Source: Leucobacter tardus (GTDB taxonomy: Bacteria > Actinomycetota > Actinomycetes > Actinomycetales > Microbacteriaceae). From it: a stretch of DNA of 64,000 bases. Location of the stretch: contig NZ_JAGFBF010000001.1 of the NCBI RefSeq assembly GCF_017583045.1, positions 372,001 to 436,000 on the forward strand, written 5' to 3'. A model generated the notes under the pieces. That model was not told the DNA's origin. It searched no databases and saw nothing but the letters and a program-made list of their open reading frames with translations. Every line of letters starts with the position of its first letter. The stretch's first letter is position 1. The translations under genes were made by a program, and so were the position numbers. This document shows positions 1-8,125 of this stretch, piece after piece.

Positions 1-455
1 ACCTGCGCGAGGCGGAGCATCACTTCCACTACGTCTTCATCGACTGCCCGCCGTCGCTCGGACTGCTGACCGTGAACGCGTTCGTCGCGGCGCGGGAGGT
101 GCTGATCCCGATCCAGTGCGAGTACTACGCGCTGGAGGGTCTCAGCCAGTTGCTCGGCAACATTCGACTCATTCAGAAGCATCTGAACCCCGAGCTCGTC
201 GTCTCGACCATTCTGCTCACGATGTACGACTCGCGGACCAATCTGGCGAACGAAGTCGCGGAAGAGGTGCGATCCCACTTCCCCTCCGAGGTCATGGAAG
301 CCGTCATTCCCCGTTCTGTGCGCATCTCGGAAGCGCCGAGCTACGGACAGACCGTCCACGCGTACGACCGCGCATCGATCGGCGCACTGGCGTACCTCGA
401 AGCGGCGGCAGAACTCGCCGAACGTTCGAAACCCCTCATCCACGAAGGAGCATAA
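1..455 (+). CDS. parA: ParA/Soj chromosome-partitioning ATPase, 3' end
   Basis: C-terminal part of a ParA-family ATPase that works with ParB to segregate the origin region. The reading frame is open from base 3, so the gene is cut by the window edge and its Walker A motif lies outside. The visible part begins with LREAEHHFHYVFIDCPPSLG, whose IDCPPSLG is the ParA Walker B signature, followed by the conserved CEYYALEGL block. The stop codon is at 453-455, and parB begins 2 bases later, so the two form one operon. The parA-parB-trxA-trxB order is typical of actinobacterial oriC-proximal DNA. Confidence 0.95.
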   Translation, partial: LREAEHHFHYVFIDCPPSLGLLTVNAFVAAREVLIPIQCEYYALEGLSQLLGNIRLIQKHLNPELVVSTILLTMYDSRTNLANEVAEEVRSHFPSEVMEAVIPRSVRISEAPSYGQTVHAYDRASIGALAYLEAAAELAERSKPLIHEGA

Positions 456-457
456 CG

Positions 458-1507
458 GTGGCGACTAAGAAGCGCGGTGGCCTCGGGCGCGGTATCGGGG
501 CACTCATCCCCCAGGGTTCGCAGACCGAGGATCGGCCCGTCGACGTGTTCTTCCCGCAGCGCGAGCAGGGGGGTGCCGCCGACGAGGCCCCCGTCGCGAC
601 GACGGGCGCCGCCGCGCAGGTGGTGGGCGACGTCGTCACCGGCCCTGCTGCCGACCCGGCCGACGGGGGGTCGGAGGACCTGCAGGAGGTTCCGGGCGCG
701 ACGCTCAGCCGACTGCGGGTCGATGACATCGTTCCCAACCGCGTTCAGCCGCGCACCGAATTCGATGAGCAGGCCCTCGAGGAGCTCACCCACAGCGTTC
801 GCGAGTTCGGCGTCTTCCAGCCGATCGTCGTGCGCCCGATCGAGCCGGTGCCGACGGACGGCAGCGCGCGGTACGAACTCATCATGGGCGAGCGTCGTCT
901 GCGCGCGTCGAAGCGTGCAGAGCTCGAGACGATTCCGGCGATCATCCGCAGCACCGCGGACGAGAACATGCTGCGCGACGCGCTGCTCGAGAACCTGCAC
1001 CGCGCGGAACTGAACCCGCTCGAAGAGGCATCGGCCTACCAGCAGCTGCTCGCCGACTTCGGGATCACGCAGGAGCAGCTCGCCGAGCGCATCGGTCGCT
1101 CCCGGCCGCAGATCTCGAACACGATCCGACTGCTGCGCCTGCCCGAAGCCGTACAGGCGCGCGTCGCCGCCGGGGTGCTCACCGCCGGACACGCGCGTGC
1201 GATCCTGTCGCTCGACGGCGATGCCGACGGCATGCAGCATCTCGCGGACAAGATCGTCAACCAGGGACTCTCGGTCCGTGCGGCCGAAGCCGCGGCCGGC
1301 GAGACGCCGAAGCGCAAGGCCCCGAAGGCGCGCGCCGGCGGCGTTCAGGCGCAGCTCGCCGACATCGCCGAGCGGCTCGGCGACCGGTTCGACACGCGCG
1401 TTGCCGTGAAGCTCGGTGCGAAGAAGGGCCAGGTCATCATCGACTTCGCCACCATCGGCGATCTGAAGCGCATTCTCGGCGAGCTCGGGGACCCCGGATT
1501 CAACTGA
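458..1507 (+). CDS. parB: ParB chromosome-partitioning protein
   Basis: A 349-residue centromere-binding protein (CTP-dependent clamp family) that loads at parS sites and is moved by ParA. I chose the GTG at 458 because GAAGGAG lies 7 bases upstream and the protein then starts with KKRGGLGRGIGALIP, the ParA-interacting N terminus of the family. Next come the ParB/Srx nuclease-like domain with MGERRLRAS (around residue 145) and ENLHRAELNPLEEA, and a helix-turn-helix around ITQEQLAERIGRSRPQISN. The C-terminal dimerisation region is present. Transcription ends at the strong hairpin directly downstream. Confidence 0.95.
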   Translation: MATKKRGGLGRGIGALIPQGSQTEDRPVDVFFPQREQGGAADEAPVATTGAAAQVVGDVVTGPAADPADGGSEDLQEVPGATLSRLRVDDIVPNRVQPRTEFDEQALEELTHSVREFGVFQPIVVRPIEPVPTDGSARYELIMGERRLRASKRAELETIPAIIRSTADENMLRDALLENLHRAELNPLEEASAYQQLLADFGITQEQLAERIGRSRPQISNTIRLLRLPEAVQARVAAGVLTAGHARAILSLDGDADGMQHLADKIVNQGLSVRAAEAAAGETPKRKAPKARAGGVQAQLADIAERLGDRFDTRVAVKLGAKKGQVIIDFATIGDLKRILGELGDPGFN

Positions 1508-1520
1508 GCCGTACGCCCCC

Positions 1521-1574
1521 CCGGCATGAGTGAGGCCCCGAACGCGATTGCGCTCGGGGCCTCACTCATGCCGG
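1521..1574. terminator. Bidirectional terminator between parB and trxA
   Basis: A perfect 21-bp inverted repeat (arms 1521-1541 and 1554-1574) with a 12-base loop lies between the convergent parB and trxA genes. Its position and symmetry fit a shared bidirectional intrinsic terminator. There is no long T tract on either side, which is common in high-GC genomes. Confidence 0.85.
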
Positions 1575-1589
1575 ACAACGGCTCGCGAC

Positions 1590-1913
1590 TCAAATGATGC
1601 CGCTGAGACGCTCCTCGATCGCGGGCTTCGGCATCGCACCGATGATCTCCGTGACCTCTTCGCCGTTCTTGAAGACCTTCATCGCGGGAATGGAGGTGAT
1701 GCGGTACTGGGCTGCGAGGTTCGGCTGCTCATCGACGTTGACCTTGACGATGCGAATGCTGCCTTCGTGCTCGGACGCGATCTGGTCCAGCACGGGCGCG
1801 ACGGCGCGGCACGGGCCGCACCACTCGGCCCAGAAGTCGACGAGCACGGGCACGTCGCTCTGCAGGACCTCCGAGGTGAAGGTGGATTCGGTGACGGTAG
1901 TGGCTGCGGACAT
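1590..1913 (-). CDS. trxA: Thioredoxin
   Basis: A 107-residue cytoplasmic thioredoxin that reduces protein disulfides and peroxiredoxins. The redox motif WCGPC is at residues 31-35 and the cis-proline loop TSIPA is near residue 75. The length is that of the family. AAGGAGG precedes the ATG on the minus strand. It lies 37 bases after trxB in the same direction, so TrxB-TrxA form an operon and a functional pair. The Bcp-like peroxiredoxin at 7640 is a plausible client. Confidence 0.96.
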   Translation of the reverse strand: MSAATTVTESTFTSEVLQSDVPVLVDFWAEWCGPCRAVAPVLDQIASEHEGSIRIVKVNVDEQPNLAAQYRITSIPAMKVFKNGEEVTEIIGAMPKPAIEERLSGII

Positions 1914-1950
1914 GCTGCCTCCTTACGGTTGAACGGGTGGGGTCGGTGGG

Positions 1951-2919
1951 TCAGACGGCGGCCGGTGCGGTGACCTCGGTGTCGGCCGACACGGTGGTCG
2001 GACGAGCCGCGAGGTAGTGCTCGGCGTCGAGAGCCGCGGTCGTGCCCGACGCGGCGGCCGTGATCGCCTGGCGGTAAGTCGGGTCGACCACGTCACCGGC
2101 GGCGAACACACCGGGCAGTGACGTGCGCGAACTGCGGCCCTCGACGGCGATCGTGCCCTCGCTCGTGAGCTCGAGCTGGCCGTGCACGAGGTGGACGCGC
2201 GGATCGTTGCCGATGGCCACGAACAGCCCCTCGAGCGCGAGGTCGCGCTCGGTGCCGTCCGCGGTGCTGCGCAGCGTGATCCCGGTGACCTCGGATTCGC
2301 CGTGAATCGCGGCGACCTCGGAGTCCCAGATGAACTCGATCTTCTCGTTGTCGAAGGCGCGCTGCTGCATGATCTTCGATGCCCGCAGCGAGTCGCGACG
2401 GTGGATCACGTAGACCTTCGAGGCGAAGCGGGTGAGGAACGTCGCTTCTTCCATCGCGGAATCGCCTCCGCCGACCACGGCGATCGTCTTCTCCTTGAAG
2501 AAGAACCCGTCGCACGTCGCGCACCAGGAGAGGCCGTGACCGGAGAACCGGTCCTCCTCGGGGAGTCCGAGCTTGCGGTACGCCGAGCCCGTGGCGAAGA
2601 TCACGGTGCTCGCCTCGTGCACCGTGCCGTCGCTCGCGGTCACGCGCTTGATGTCGCCCTGGAGCTCGACGGACGCCACATCGTCGTAGACGACCTGCGT
2701 GCCGAACCGCTCGGCCTGCTGCTGCATCTGCATCATGAGCTCTGGCCCCTGGATCCCCTCGGGGAACCCGGGGAAGTTCTCGACCTCGGTCGTATTCATG
2801 AGCTCGCCACCGGGCTCGACCTGGCTCGCGAACAGCACGGGCGAGAGCTCGGCGCGCGCGGCGTAGATGGCTGCCGTGAATCCGGCTGGCCCAGAACCGA
2901 TGATGATGATCTGCTGCAT
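1951..2919 (-). CDS. trxB: Thioredoxin-disulfide reductase
   Basis: A 322-residue NADPH-dependent flavoenzyme that keeps thioredoxin reduced. The N terminus has the FAD dinucleotide motif GSGPAG at residues 8-13. The redox-active CATC lies near residue 133, followed by the NADPH motif VVGGGDSAMEEA. The C-terminal FAD motif GVFAAGD is present. The reading frame continues upstream, but I placed the start at 2919 because the Rossmann strand begins right there and GGGAG precedes it. It is followed by trxA and preceded by the DUF6049 gene. Confidence 0.95.
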   Translation of the reverse strand: MQQIIIIGSGPAGFTAAIYAARAELSPVLFASQVEPGGELMNTTEVENFPGFPEGIQGPELMMQMQQQAERFGTQVVYDDVASVELQGDIKRVTASDGTVHEASTVIFATGSAYRKLGLPEEDRFSGHGLSWCATCDGFFFKEKTIAVVGGGDSAMEEATFLTRFASKVYVIHRRDSLRASKIMQQRAFDNEKIEFIWDSEVAAIHGESEVTGITLRSTADGTERDLALEGLFVAIGNDPRVHLVHGQLELTSEGTIAVEGRSSRTSLPGVFAAGDVVDPTYRQAITAAASGTTAALDAEHYLAARPTTVSADTEVTAPAAV

Positions 2920-2977
2920 GAGACTCCCTGAGGGGTAGGCGTGTCGAGCGGCTCCGCCCGATGAGGTGTAACCCATC

Positions 2978-5284
2978 TTAGGTGCGCGATATTCCCTCGC
3001 CCTGAGCGGCATCCTCCGTGCCGGTACGGCCGCGACCGTGACGACGGACGCTTCTCCAGATTCCGAATCCGAGGAGCAGCGCGGCGAGTGAGCCGACGGT
3101 GATGAGGGCTATCCGCTCGACCGCCGCGCGGATGCTGAGCGGCTGCCCTCCCGAGTAGAAGACCTCTGACCCGGCGCGATCCGAGAGCTCGATCATGAGT
3201 GCCGATTCACCGGACGAGACGCGGGCGCGAACCGGGACGAGCACGGTCTGGTTGCCCTCAGCGGGCACGAGCGTCGCTTCGATCTCTCGTTCGGGCGCGG
3301 AGACCGCGGCCGATGCGGGTGTCACGGCACCCGTGACCTCGGCATCGAACGGAAGCGAGTTGTGGATCTGCAGCGGCACGCGCGAGGAGGCGCCGAGCAG
3401 CTGGGTGTGCTCGGAACTGATGACATGGACTCCCCTGAGCAGCTCCCGATCGCGCGCTTGGAAGCGTTCGGCAACCGCATCGAAGTCGCTGTTCACCGTC
3501 GCGTATCGCGTGGCGAAGAGCGGGAGCAGCCGGGCGCGCTGGTAGCCCGGAAGATATTCGGGGTGGACGAGGAGGTCGGACAAGCGGGTGATCTCGGGTT
3601 CGCGCCCGAGTGCTGCCTGCAGCAACTCGGCTCGAGGTTCCAGTGTCGTGCCATCGCGCAGTTCGCTGGAGCCCGACGGCTGATCCTCGACTGCAGCGGA
3701 GTTGACCCAGCTGATCCCCGTGAGCGTCTCGATCGCCGAGGTCGCGTCTTCGGCGTCGCCGATCGCGCCGCGATCGAGCCCGATCACGATGCTCGGAGCG
3801 TCGTCGCTGGTGCTGAAGGCGAGCACGGACGCGGCCGTCGCGAGTCCGGCCGCCCGGTCCGCCGGCGACTCGTCTCGAATGCTGCGCGCGAGCGCCTCAT
3901 CGGCGCGCGCATCGGTGATGACGGCATCCATTCCCGAGAGCCGACTGCGCGGCCCGTCGGTCTGCTCGACGTTCGCCGAGTTCACGATCACCCGCTCGAG
4001 ACCCGAGGAGGAGACGAGATCGAGCGTGCGCCGATCGACCTCGCCTGGAGCGGGCCAGGCGGTGGCGACGGTGTCGTCCCATGCCAGCAGTTCCTCCTGC
4101 GACGGGGCGTTCGGCGGCACGTCTGCTGCGGCATCCGAGCCGTCGGCGTCTCCCGCGGAGTCCGCACCGGACGCTCCCGCGGCGTCGGCGGTGTCGGAGT
4201 TCTCGTCGGTCTGCGCGCCGTCGTCGACGTCCGCTCCCGCGGCGTCGGCGCTCGTGTCTTCCGGGTCCTCGGCATCGGTCGTCGCGGCGTCCGCAGCCGC
4301 GTCGGCTTCCACGTCCGCGGCGTCCTCGGCGAAGGTCCCGTGGCGTGTCACGTAGGAGAGGTCGCCCGGCTGCAACAGTTCGTCGAGTCCGAGAGCCGCC
4401 TGCGCCGCCGGATCCGCGTCGCCGAACTGGAGTGAGAAGGAGTCGAGCGACGTCGTCTCCAGTCGCTGCAACAACTCGGAGGCCACGGCGGGCGCCCCGT
4501 CTCCGTAGGCGCGGATGCCGGCGACCAGTCGGGGGTCGATCGCGAGGGTGCCGTGGTGCGCTTCGGCCACGTCGAGCAGTCCGGAGAGGCGCGCGGCCGC
4601 GTTCGACAACTGCGCTCGGGTGGGCATCGCGCCGGTCTCGCTCGTGAGCACCAGCGGCACGATGAAACTGACGGTCGCCTGCGCGCTACTGCCCGGGCCC
4701 CGCCAGACGACCGACGACAGCGCGGGCTCGGGCGGTTCGACGATATCCGCGCTGTCATCGGCATCGTCCGCCGCAGGTGTGATCGAGGCCTGCACCCGGT
4801 ACACGCCGGCGTCTGAGTCGATGTCGAGCGGGAAGTCGTCGCGGGGAACCGTGACGGTCACGCTCTGCTCCCCCTCCGCGTCGGTCGCCCCGATCTCGGT
4901 GGAGGCGACGCTCTGCGCGAGTTCAGGGAACGCGCCGTCGAGGTCCTCGGGTACCGTGGCCCGCTCGTCGTCGAGCGCGAGGTCGAGTTGCCCGGCAGGC
5001 AGCGGCTCGTCACCGGGGTTGCGGATCAGCACCGTGAACTCGAAGTCGGCGGCCGCAGCGGCGAAGACCGGCTCTGCAGGCGCCACGACCAGTTCGGGTT
5101 CCGGAGCCAGGTCGGGATCCGACTGCTCCGACTCGATCGGCTGTTCCGCGTCGTCGACGGTCTCGGCTGCCGCGGGGAACGCACTCCACCCCGAAGCGAC
5201 GAGCAAGACCGCGAGGGCTCCTGCCGCCGACGCTCGCACCCGATCGCGCACCGTGGTTCCACGGAGGAGCAGGGAGCGGGGCAT
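2978..5284 (-). CDS. DUF6049 family secreted/membrane-anchored protein
   Basis: A 768-residue actinobacterial envelope protein of unknown function. It has an N-terminal signal peptide (hydrophobic stretch around residues 15-38, ending near AAAE), a long extracellular part, and one C-terminal transmembrane segment (IALITVGSLAALLLGFGIW) followed by a basic tail, so it should be anchored with the bulk outside. An Asp/Ala-rich low-complexity insert of about 75 residues is encoded at roughly 4100-4335. The longer open frame upstream of 5284 overlaps cca and was not used, since the signal peptide begins at 5284. In many actinobacteria this family sits beside the lipid II flippase gene murJ, which is absent here. 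Confidence 0.85.
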   Translation of the reverse strand: MPRSLLLRGTTVRDRVRASAAGALAVLLVASGWSAFPAAAETVDDAEQPIESEQSDPDLAPEPELVVAPAEPVFAAAAADFEFTVLIRNPGDEPLPAGQLDLALDDERATVPEDLDGAFPELAQSVASTEIGATDAEGEQSVTVTVPRDDFPLDIDSDAGVYRVQASITPAADDADDSADIVEPPEPALSSVVWRGPGSSAQATVSFIVPLVLTSETGAMPTRAQLSNAAARLSGLLDVAEAHHGTLAIDPRLVAGIRAYGDGAPAVASELLQRLETTSLDSFSLQFGDADPAAQAALGLDELLQPGDLSYVTRHGTFAEDAADVEADAAADAATTDAEDPEDTSADAAGADVDDGAQTDENSDTADAAGASGADSAGDADGSDAAADVPPNAPSQEELLAWDDTVATAWPAPGEVDRRTLDLVSSSGLERVIVNSANVEQTDGPRSRLSGMDAVITDARADEALARSIRDESPADRAAGLATAASVLAFSTSDDAPSIVIGLDRGAIGDAEDATSAIETLTGISWVNSAAVEDQPSGSSELRDGTTLEPRAELLQAALGREPEITRLSDLLVHPEYLPGYQRARLLPLFATRYATVNSDFDAVAERFQARDRELLRGVHVISSEHTQLLGASSRVPLQIHNSLPFDAEVTGAVTPASAAVSAPEREIEATLVPAEGNQTVLVPVRARVSSGESALMIELSDRAGSEVFYSGGQPLSIRAAVERIALITVGSLAALLLGFGIWRSVRRHGRGRTGTEDAAQGEGISRT

Positions 5285-5314
5285 ACGATTCAGTGTAGGA
5301 GGCGGTGCGGCCAG

Positions 5315-5326
5315 TAGGCTGGAAGG
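5315..5326 (+). promoter_or_regulatory. -10 element for cca; probably a leaderless mRNA
   Basis: TAGGCT (5315-5320) matches the actinobacterial -10 pattern TANNNT and lies 6 bases before the cca ATG at 5327. Transcription would therefore start at or next to the ATG, giving a leaderless message. A GGAAGG touches the ATG but is too close to act as a normal ribosome binding site. Confidence 0.45.
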
Positions 5327-6754
5327 ATGCGACCTCTCGCCGAATCGATGCGCGCCCTCAGCGATATCGCGGCCTCCGAACCCGTGCGCACGTTGGCGAA
5401 CGCCTTCGATGCCGCGGGTCACGAGTTCGCCCTGGTCGGCGGCCCGGTGCGCGATGCGCTGATCGGACGCCGCGTCACCGATCTCGACTTCACCACCTCG
5501 GCGCGTCCCGAGGAGACGGAGCAGGTCCTCGCTGCGGTGAGCGCGAAGATCTGGCACGTCGGGCAAGCGTTCGGCACCATCGCCGCGCGCGTGGCCGGAC
5601 AGACCGTCGAGGTGACGACCTACCGCGCCGAGACCTACCGAGACGACTCACGGAAACCGGAGGTGACGTTCGGCGACACGATCGAGGACGACCTCGTGCG
5701 CCGTGACTTCTCCATCAACGCCATGGCTCTGCTGTTGCCCGAGATGAAGCTCGTCGACGTGTCGGGCGGGGTCGAGGATCTGCTCGCCGGCACGATTCGC
5801 ACGCCCGGGGCGCCGGAGACCTCGTTCTCGGACGATCCGCTGCGCATTCTGCGGGCGGCACGGTTCGCGAGCCAGCTCGGTTTCACGGTGGCCGAGGAGA
5901 CGCGCGATGCGATGCGCGACCTCGCCGAGCGGATCGACATCGTCTCCGCGGAGCGGATCAGGGACGAGCTGGTGAAACTCCTCGGAGCCGATGATCCGAT
6001 CGCCGGCATCCGGCTGCTCGTCGACGCGGGGGTCGCCCGCCGCTTCCTGCCCGAGCTCACCGAGCTGGTGTCGGCTCAGGACGAACTCGGTCGGCACAAG
6101 GACGTCTACGAGCACAGCCTGACGGTGCTCAGCCAGGCGATCGAGCTCGAACGGCATCGGCACGGCGCCGATGCGGGCCCCGATATCGTGCTGCGCCTGG
6201 CGGCGCTGCTCCACGACATCGGCAAGCCGGCGACGCGGCGGTTCGAGCGCGGGGGCGTCACGTTCCACCATCACGATGTGGTGGGCGCCAAACTCGCGCG
6301 CAAGCGTTTGCGCGACCTGCGTTTCGACAATGCCACGATCAAGTCGGTGTCGCGCCTCATCGAACTGCATCTGCGGTTCTTCGGTTACAGCGATCAGCAG
6401 TGGACCGATGCCGCGGTGCGCCGGTACGTACGCGATGCGGGAGCGGTGCTCGAGCAGCTCCACATCCTCACCCGTGCCGACGTGACGACTCGGAATCGTC
6501 GCAAGGCCGAGCGGCTCGAGCACGCGTACGACGATATCGAGCGGCGCATCGCCGAGCTCGCTGAGGCAGAGGAGCTCGCATCGGTGCGCCCCGATCTCGA
6601 CGGCGAACGGATCATGGAGATTCTGGAGATTCCGCCCGGCCCGCTGGTGGGTCGAGCGTACAAGTACCTCCTCGAGGTGCGACTCGATGAGGGGCCCCTG
6701 GGCGAGCCGGAGGCGACCCGACGACTGCTGGACTGGTTCGCGAAGGAGAAGTGA
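5327..6754 (+). CDS. cca: CCA tRNA nucleotidyltransferase
   Basis: A 475-residue class II CCA-adding enzyme that builds or repairs the 3' CCA end of tRNAs. The nucleotidyltransferase head shows LVGGPVRD (residues 36-43) and the metal-binding DLD at 52-54. The RNA-binding neck contains DDPLRILRAARFASQLGF. A C-terminal HD domain (LLHDIGKP, about residue 295) suggests extra phosphohydrolase activity as in related enzymes. It diverges from the DUF6049 gene and its stop codon overlaps a GTG of the next gene, so it is co-transcribed with the deacetylase. Confidence 0.94.
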   Translation: MRPLAESMRALSDIAASEPVRTLANAFDAAGHEFALVGGPVRDALIGRRVTDLDFTTSARPEETEQVLAAVSAKIWHVGQAFGTIAARVAGQTVEVTTYRAETYRDDSRKPEVTFGDTIEDDLVRRDFSINAMALLLPEMKLVDVSGGVEDLLAGTIRTPGAPETSFSDDPLRILRAARFASQLGFTVAEETRDAMRDLAERIDIVSAERIRDELVKLLGADDPIAGIRLLVDAGVARRFLPELTELVSAQDELGRHKDVYEHSLTVLSQAIELERHRHGADAGPDIVLRLAALLHDIGKPATRRFERGGVTFHHHDVVGAKLARKRLRDLRFDNATIKSVSRLIELHLRFFGYSDQQWTDAAVRRYVRDAGAVLEQLHILTRADVTTRNRRKAERLEHAYDDIERRIAELAEAEELASVRPDLDGERIMEILEIPPGPLVGRAYKYLLEVRLDEGPLGEPEATRRLLDWFAKEK

Positions 6755-6759
6755 GAGCG

Positions 6760-7521
6760 ATGATCGAGGATCCGAAGCACTGGTTCGAGGGCGTCCCGCG
6801 CGTGCTCTTCGTGCACGCCCACCCCGACGACGAGACGATCATCACGGGGGGCACGCTCGCGGCGCTCGCCGAGTCGGGGCAAGAGCCGCTGCTGGTGACG
6901 CTCTCGCGCGGCGAGCAGGGCGAGGCCGTTCCCGGGACGGTCGCGGATGTCGACCCGCAGGGCCTGGCCGCGCACCGCATGACCGAGCTCGCCGGTGCAC
7001 TGGCCGCGCTGGGCATCGATCGGCACGTCTTCCTGGGTGCGGGTCCGGCACGGGCGGAGGGCTTGCCGCCGCGCATCTACGAGGACTCGGGGATGATGTG
7101 GGGTGCGGACGGTCGCGCGACAGCGGCTGCCGAGGCGGACGATGAGGCGTTGACTGCGGCTCCCGTGATGGAGGTGCTCAACGATCTCGTCGCGGCGGCT
7201 CACGATGCCGGTGCCGGCGCGATCGTGAGTTACGACAACGGTGGTGGGTACGGACATCCGGATCACGTGCTCGCGCATCGCGCCGCGCGTGCGGTGGCGC
7301 ACGCCCTCGAGCTCCCCTTCTGGGAGGCCGTGTCGAGCGCGGACGCGCGGGCCGAGAGCGCTGTCGAGGCCTACGACATCTCGCCGTGGCTCGACCGCAA
7401 GGTCGCGGCGCTGCGGGCGCACGCGTCGCAGGTCACGGTGGACGGCGACGAGCTCGTGCACGTCGGCGGCCAGCGTCAGGCCATCGACGCGGTCGAGCGC
7501 TTCCGCCGGGTGATCGCCTGA
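6760..7521 (+). CDS. mshB: MshB/Mca-like PIG-L deacetylase (mycothiol pathway)
   Basis: A 253-residue zinc-dependent N-acetylglucosaminyl-inositol deacetylase-like protein. MshB makes the GlcN-Ins precursor of mycothiol, the main actinobacterial thiol. The metal motif HAHPDDE is at residues 19-25 and a second conserved block, GYGHPDH, near residue 162. It is somewhat shorter than typical MshB (about 290-300), so the paralogue Mca (mycothiol conjugate amidase) or another PIG-L enzyme remains possible. I prefer the ATG at 6760 (GAAGGAG 11 bases upstream) over the GTG at 6751, which overlaps the cca stop codon. Confidence 0.78.
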   Translation: MIEDPKHWFEGVPRVLFVHAHPDDETIITGGTLAALAESGQEPLLVTLSRGEQGEAVPGTVADVDPQGLAAHRMTELAGALAALGIDRHVFLGAGPARAEGLPPRIYEDSGMMWGADGRATAAAEADDEALTAAPVMEVLNDLVAAAHDAGAGAIVSYDNGGGYGHPDHVLAHRAARAVAHALELPFWEAVSSADARAESAVEAYDISPWLDRKVAALRAHASQVTVDGDELVHVGGQRQAIDAVERFRRVIA

Positions 7522-7532
7522 CCTCGACGTGA

Positions 7533-7600
7533 TTGCGTCCTGAGCGCGCGACGCTTACGGTGGATTCCAGAACACAGAAATGTTCTTCCACTTGTTGAAA
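7533..7600 (+). promoter_or_regulatory. Promoter and candidate catabolic-regulon operator of the peroxiredoxin gene
   Basis: A -35 TTGCGT (7533-7538) and -10 TACGGT (7556-7561), 17 bases apart, are followed by AGAA at 7576-7579, CTTC at 7585-7588 and GAAA at 7597-7600. The CTTC-N8-GAAA block is an imperfect palindrome. The same elements occur at nearly the same distances in front of four catabolic units (8972, 17763, 23609 and 28523). A separate perfect palindrome, AGAACA-N6-TGTTCT (7569-7586), overlaps it. Confidence 0.55.
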
Positions 7601-7639
7601 AGGGCGTCACCGCGTAGTGACCCCGGAAAGGTCTCGAAG

Positions 7640-8116
7640 ATGAGTCAGGTCGCTCCAGAACTGCAAGCGGGAGACACTCCCCCGGCGTTCGCACTCGTCG
7701 ACGCCGCGGGACGGTCGGTCTCCTCTGCCGACTTCGTCGGTCGCCGCACCATCGTCTACTTCTACCCTGCGGCGTTCACGCCAGGGTGCACGACCGAGGC
7801 CTGCGACTTCCGGGATCATCTCGGGTCGCTCGCGAGCGGCGGCTATGAGGTGATCGGGATCTCCGGTGATGATCAGCAGACACTCTGCCGGTTCGCCGCC
7901 GAGGACGCCCTCGACTTCACGCTGCTGAGCGACCCGGATCACGCCGTCGCGCAGGCCTGGGGCGCTTGGGGCGAGAAGATCGTCGGCGGTGAGACGCGCG
8001 TCGGTCCGCTGCGTGCGACGTTCGTGCTCGATGACGACGGTCGCGTCCGGTCGGCCGAGTACCGGGTGGATGCCGAGGGACACGTGCGGCGGTTGCGCGA
8101 GCAGCTCGGGGTCTGA
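7640..8116 (+). CDS. bcp: Bcp/AhpC-TSA family peroxiredoxin
   Basis: A 158-residue thiol peroxidase that reduces H2O2 and organic peroxides, normally at the expense of thioredoxin. The motif FTPGCTTEACDFRDH holds the peroxidatic Cys and, five residues on, the resolving Cys typical of atypical 2-Cys Bcp enzymes. I chose the ATG at 7640 because GGAAAGG precedes it and the AhpC/TSA fold begins directly after; a longer frame starts at 7580 inside the operator. The upstream region carries the operator shared with the urate/allantoin genes. Because uricase produces H2O2, a role in protecting cells during urate breakdown is a reasonable inference. Confidence 0.9.
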   Translation: MSQVAPELQAGDTPPAFALVDAAGRSVSSADFVGRRTIVYFYPAAFTPGCTTEACDFRDHLGSLASGGYEVIGISGDDQQTLCRFAAEDALDFTLLSDPDHAVAQAWGAWGEKIVGGETRVGPLRATFVLDDDGRVRSAEYRVDAEGHVRRLREQLGV

Positions 8117-8125
8117 GGCGGTCGA

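Noticed and set aside
116-457. N-terminal extension of the parB frame and overlapping long frames on both strands across 116-1317
   Set aside because: They are shadows of parA and parB caused by high GC; composition is Arg/Ala/Pro-rich and no family motif is seen.
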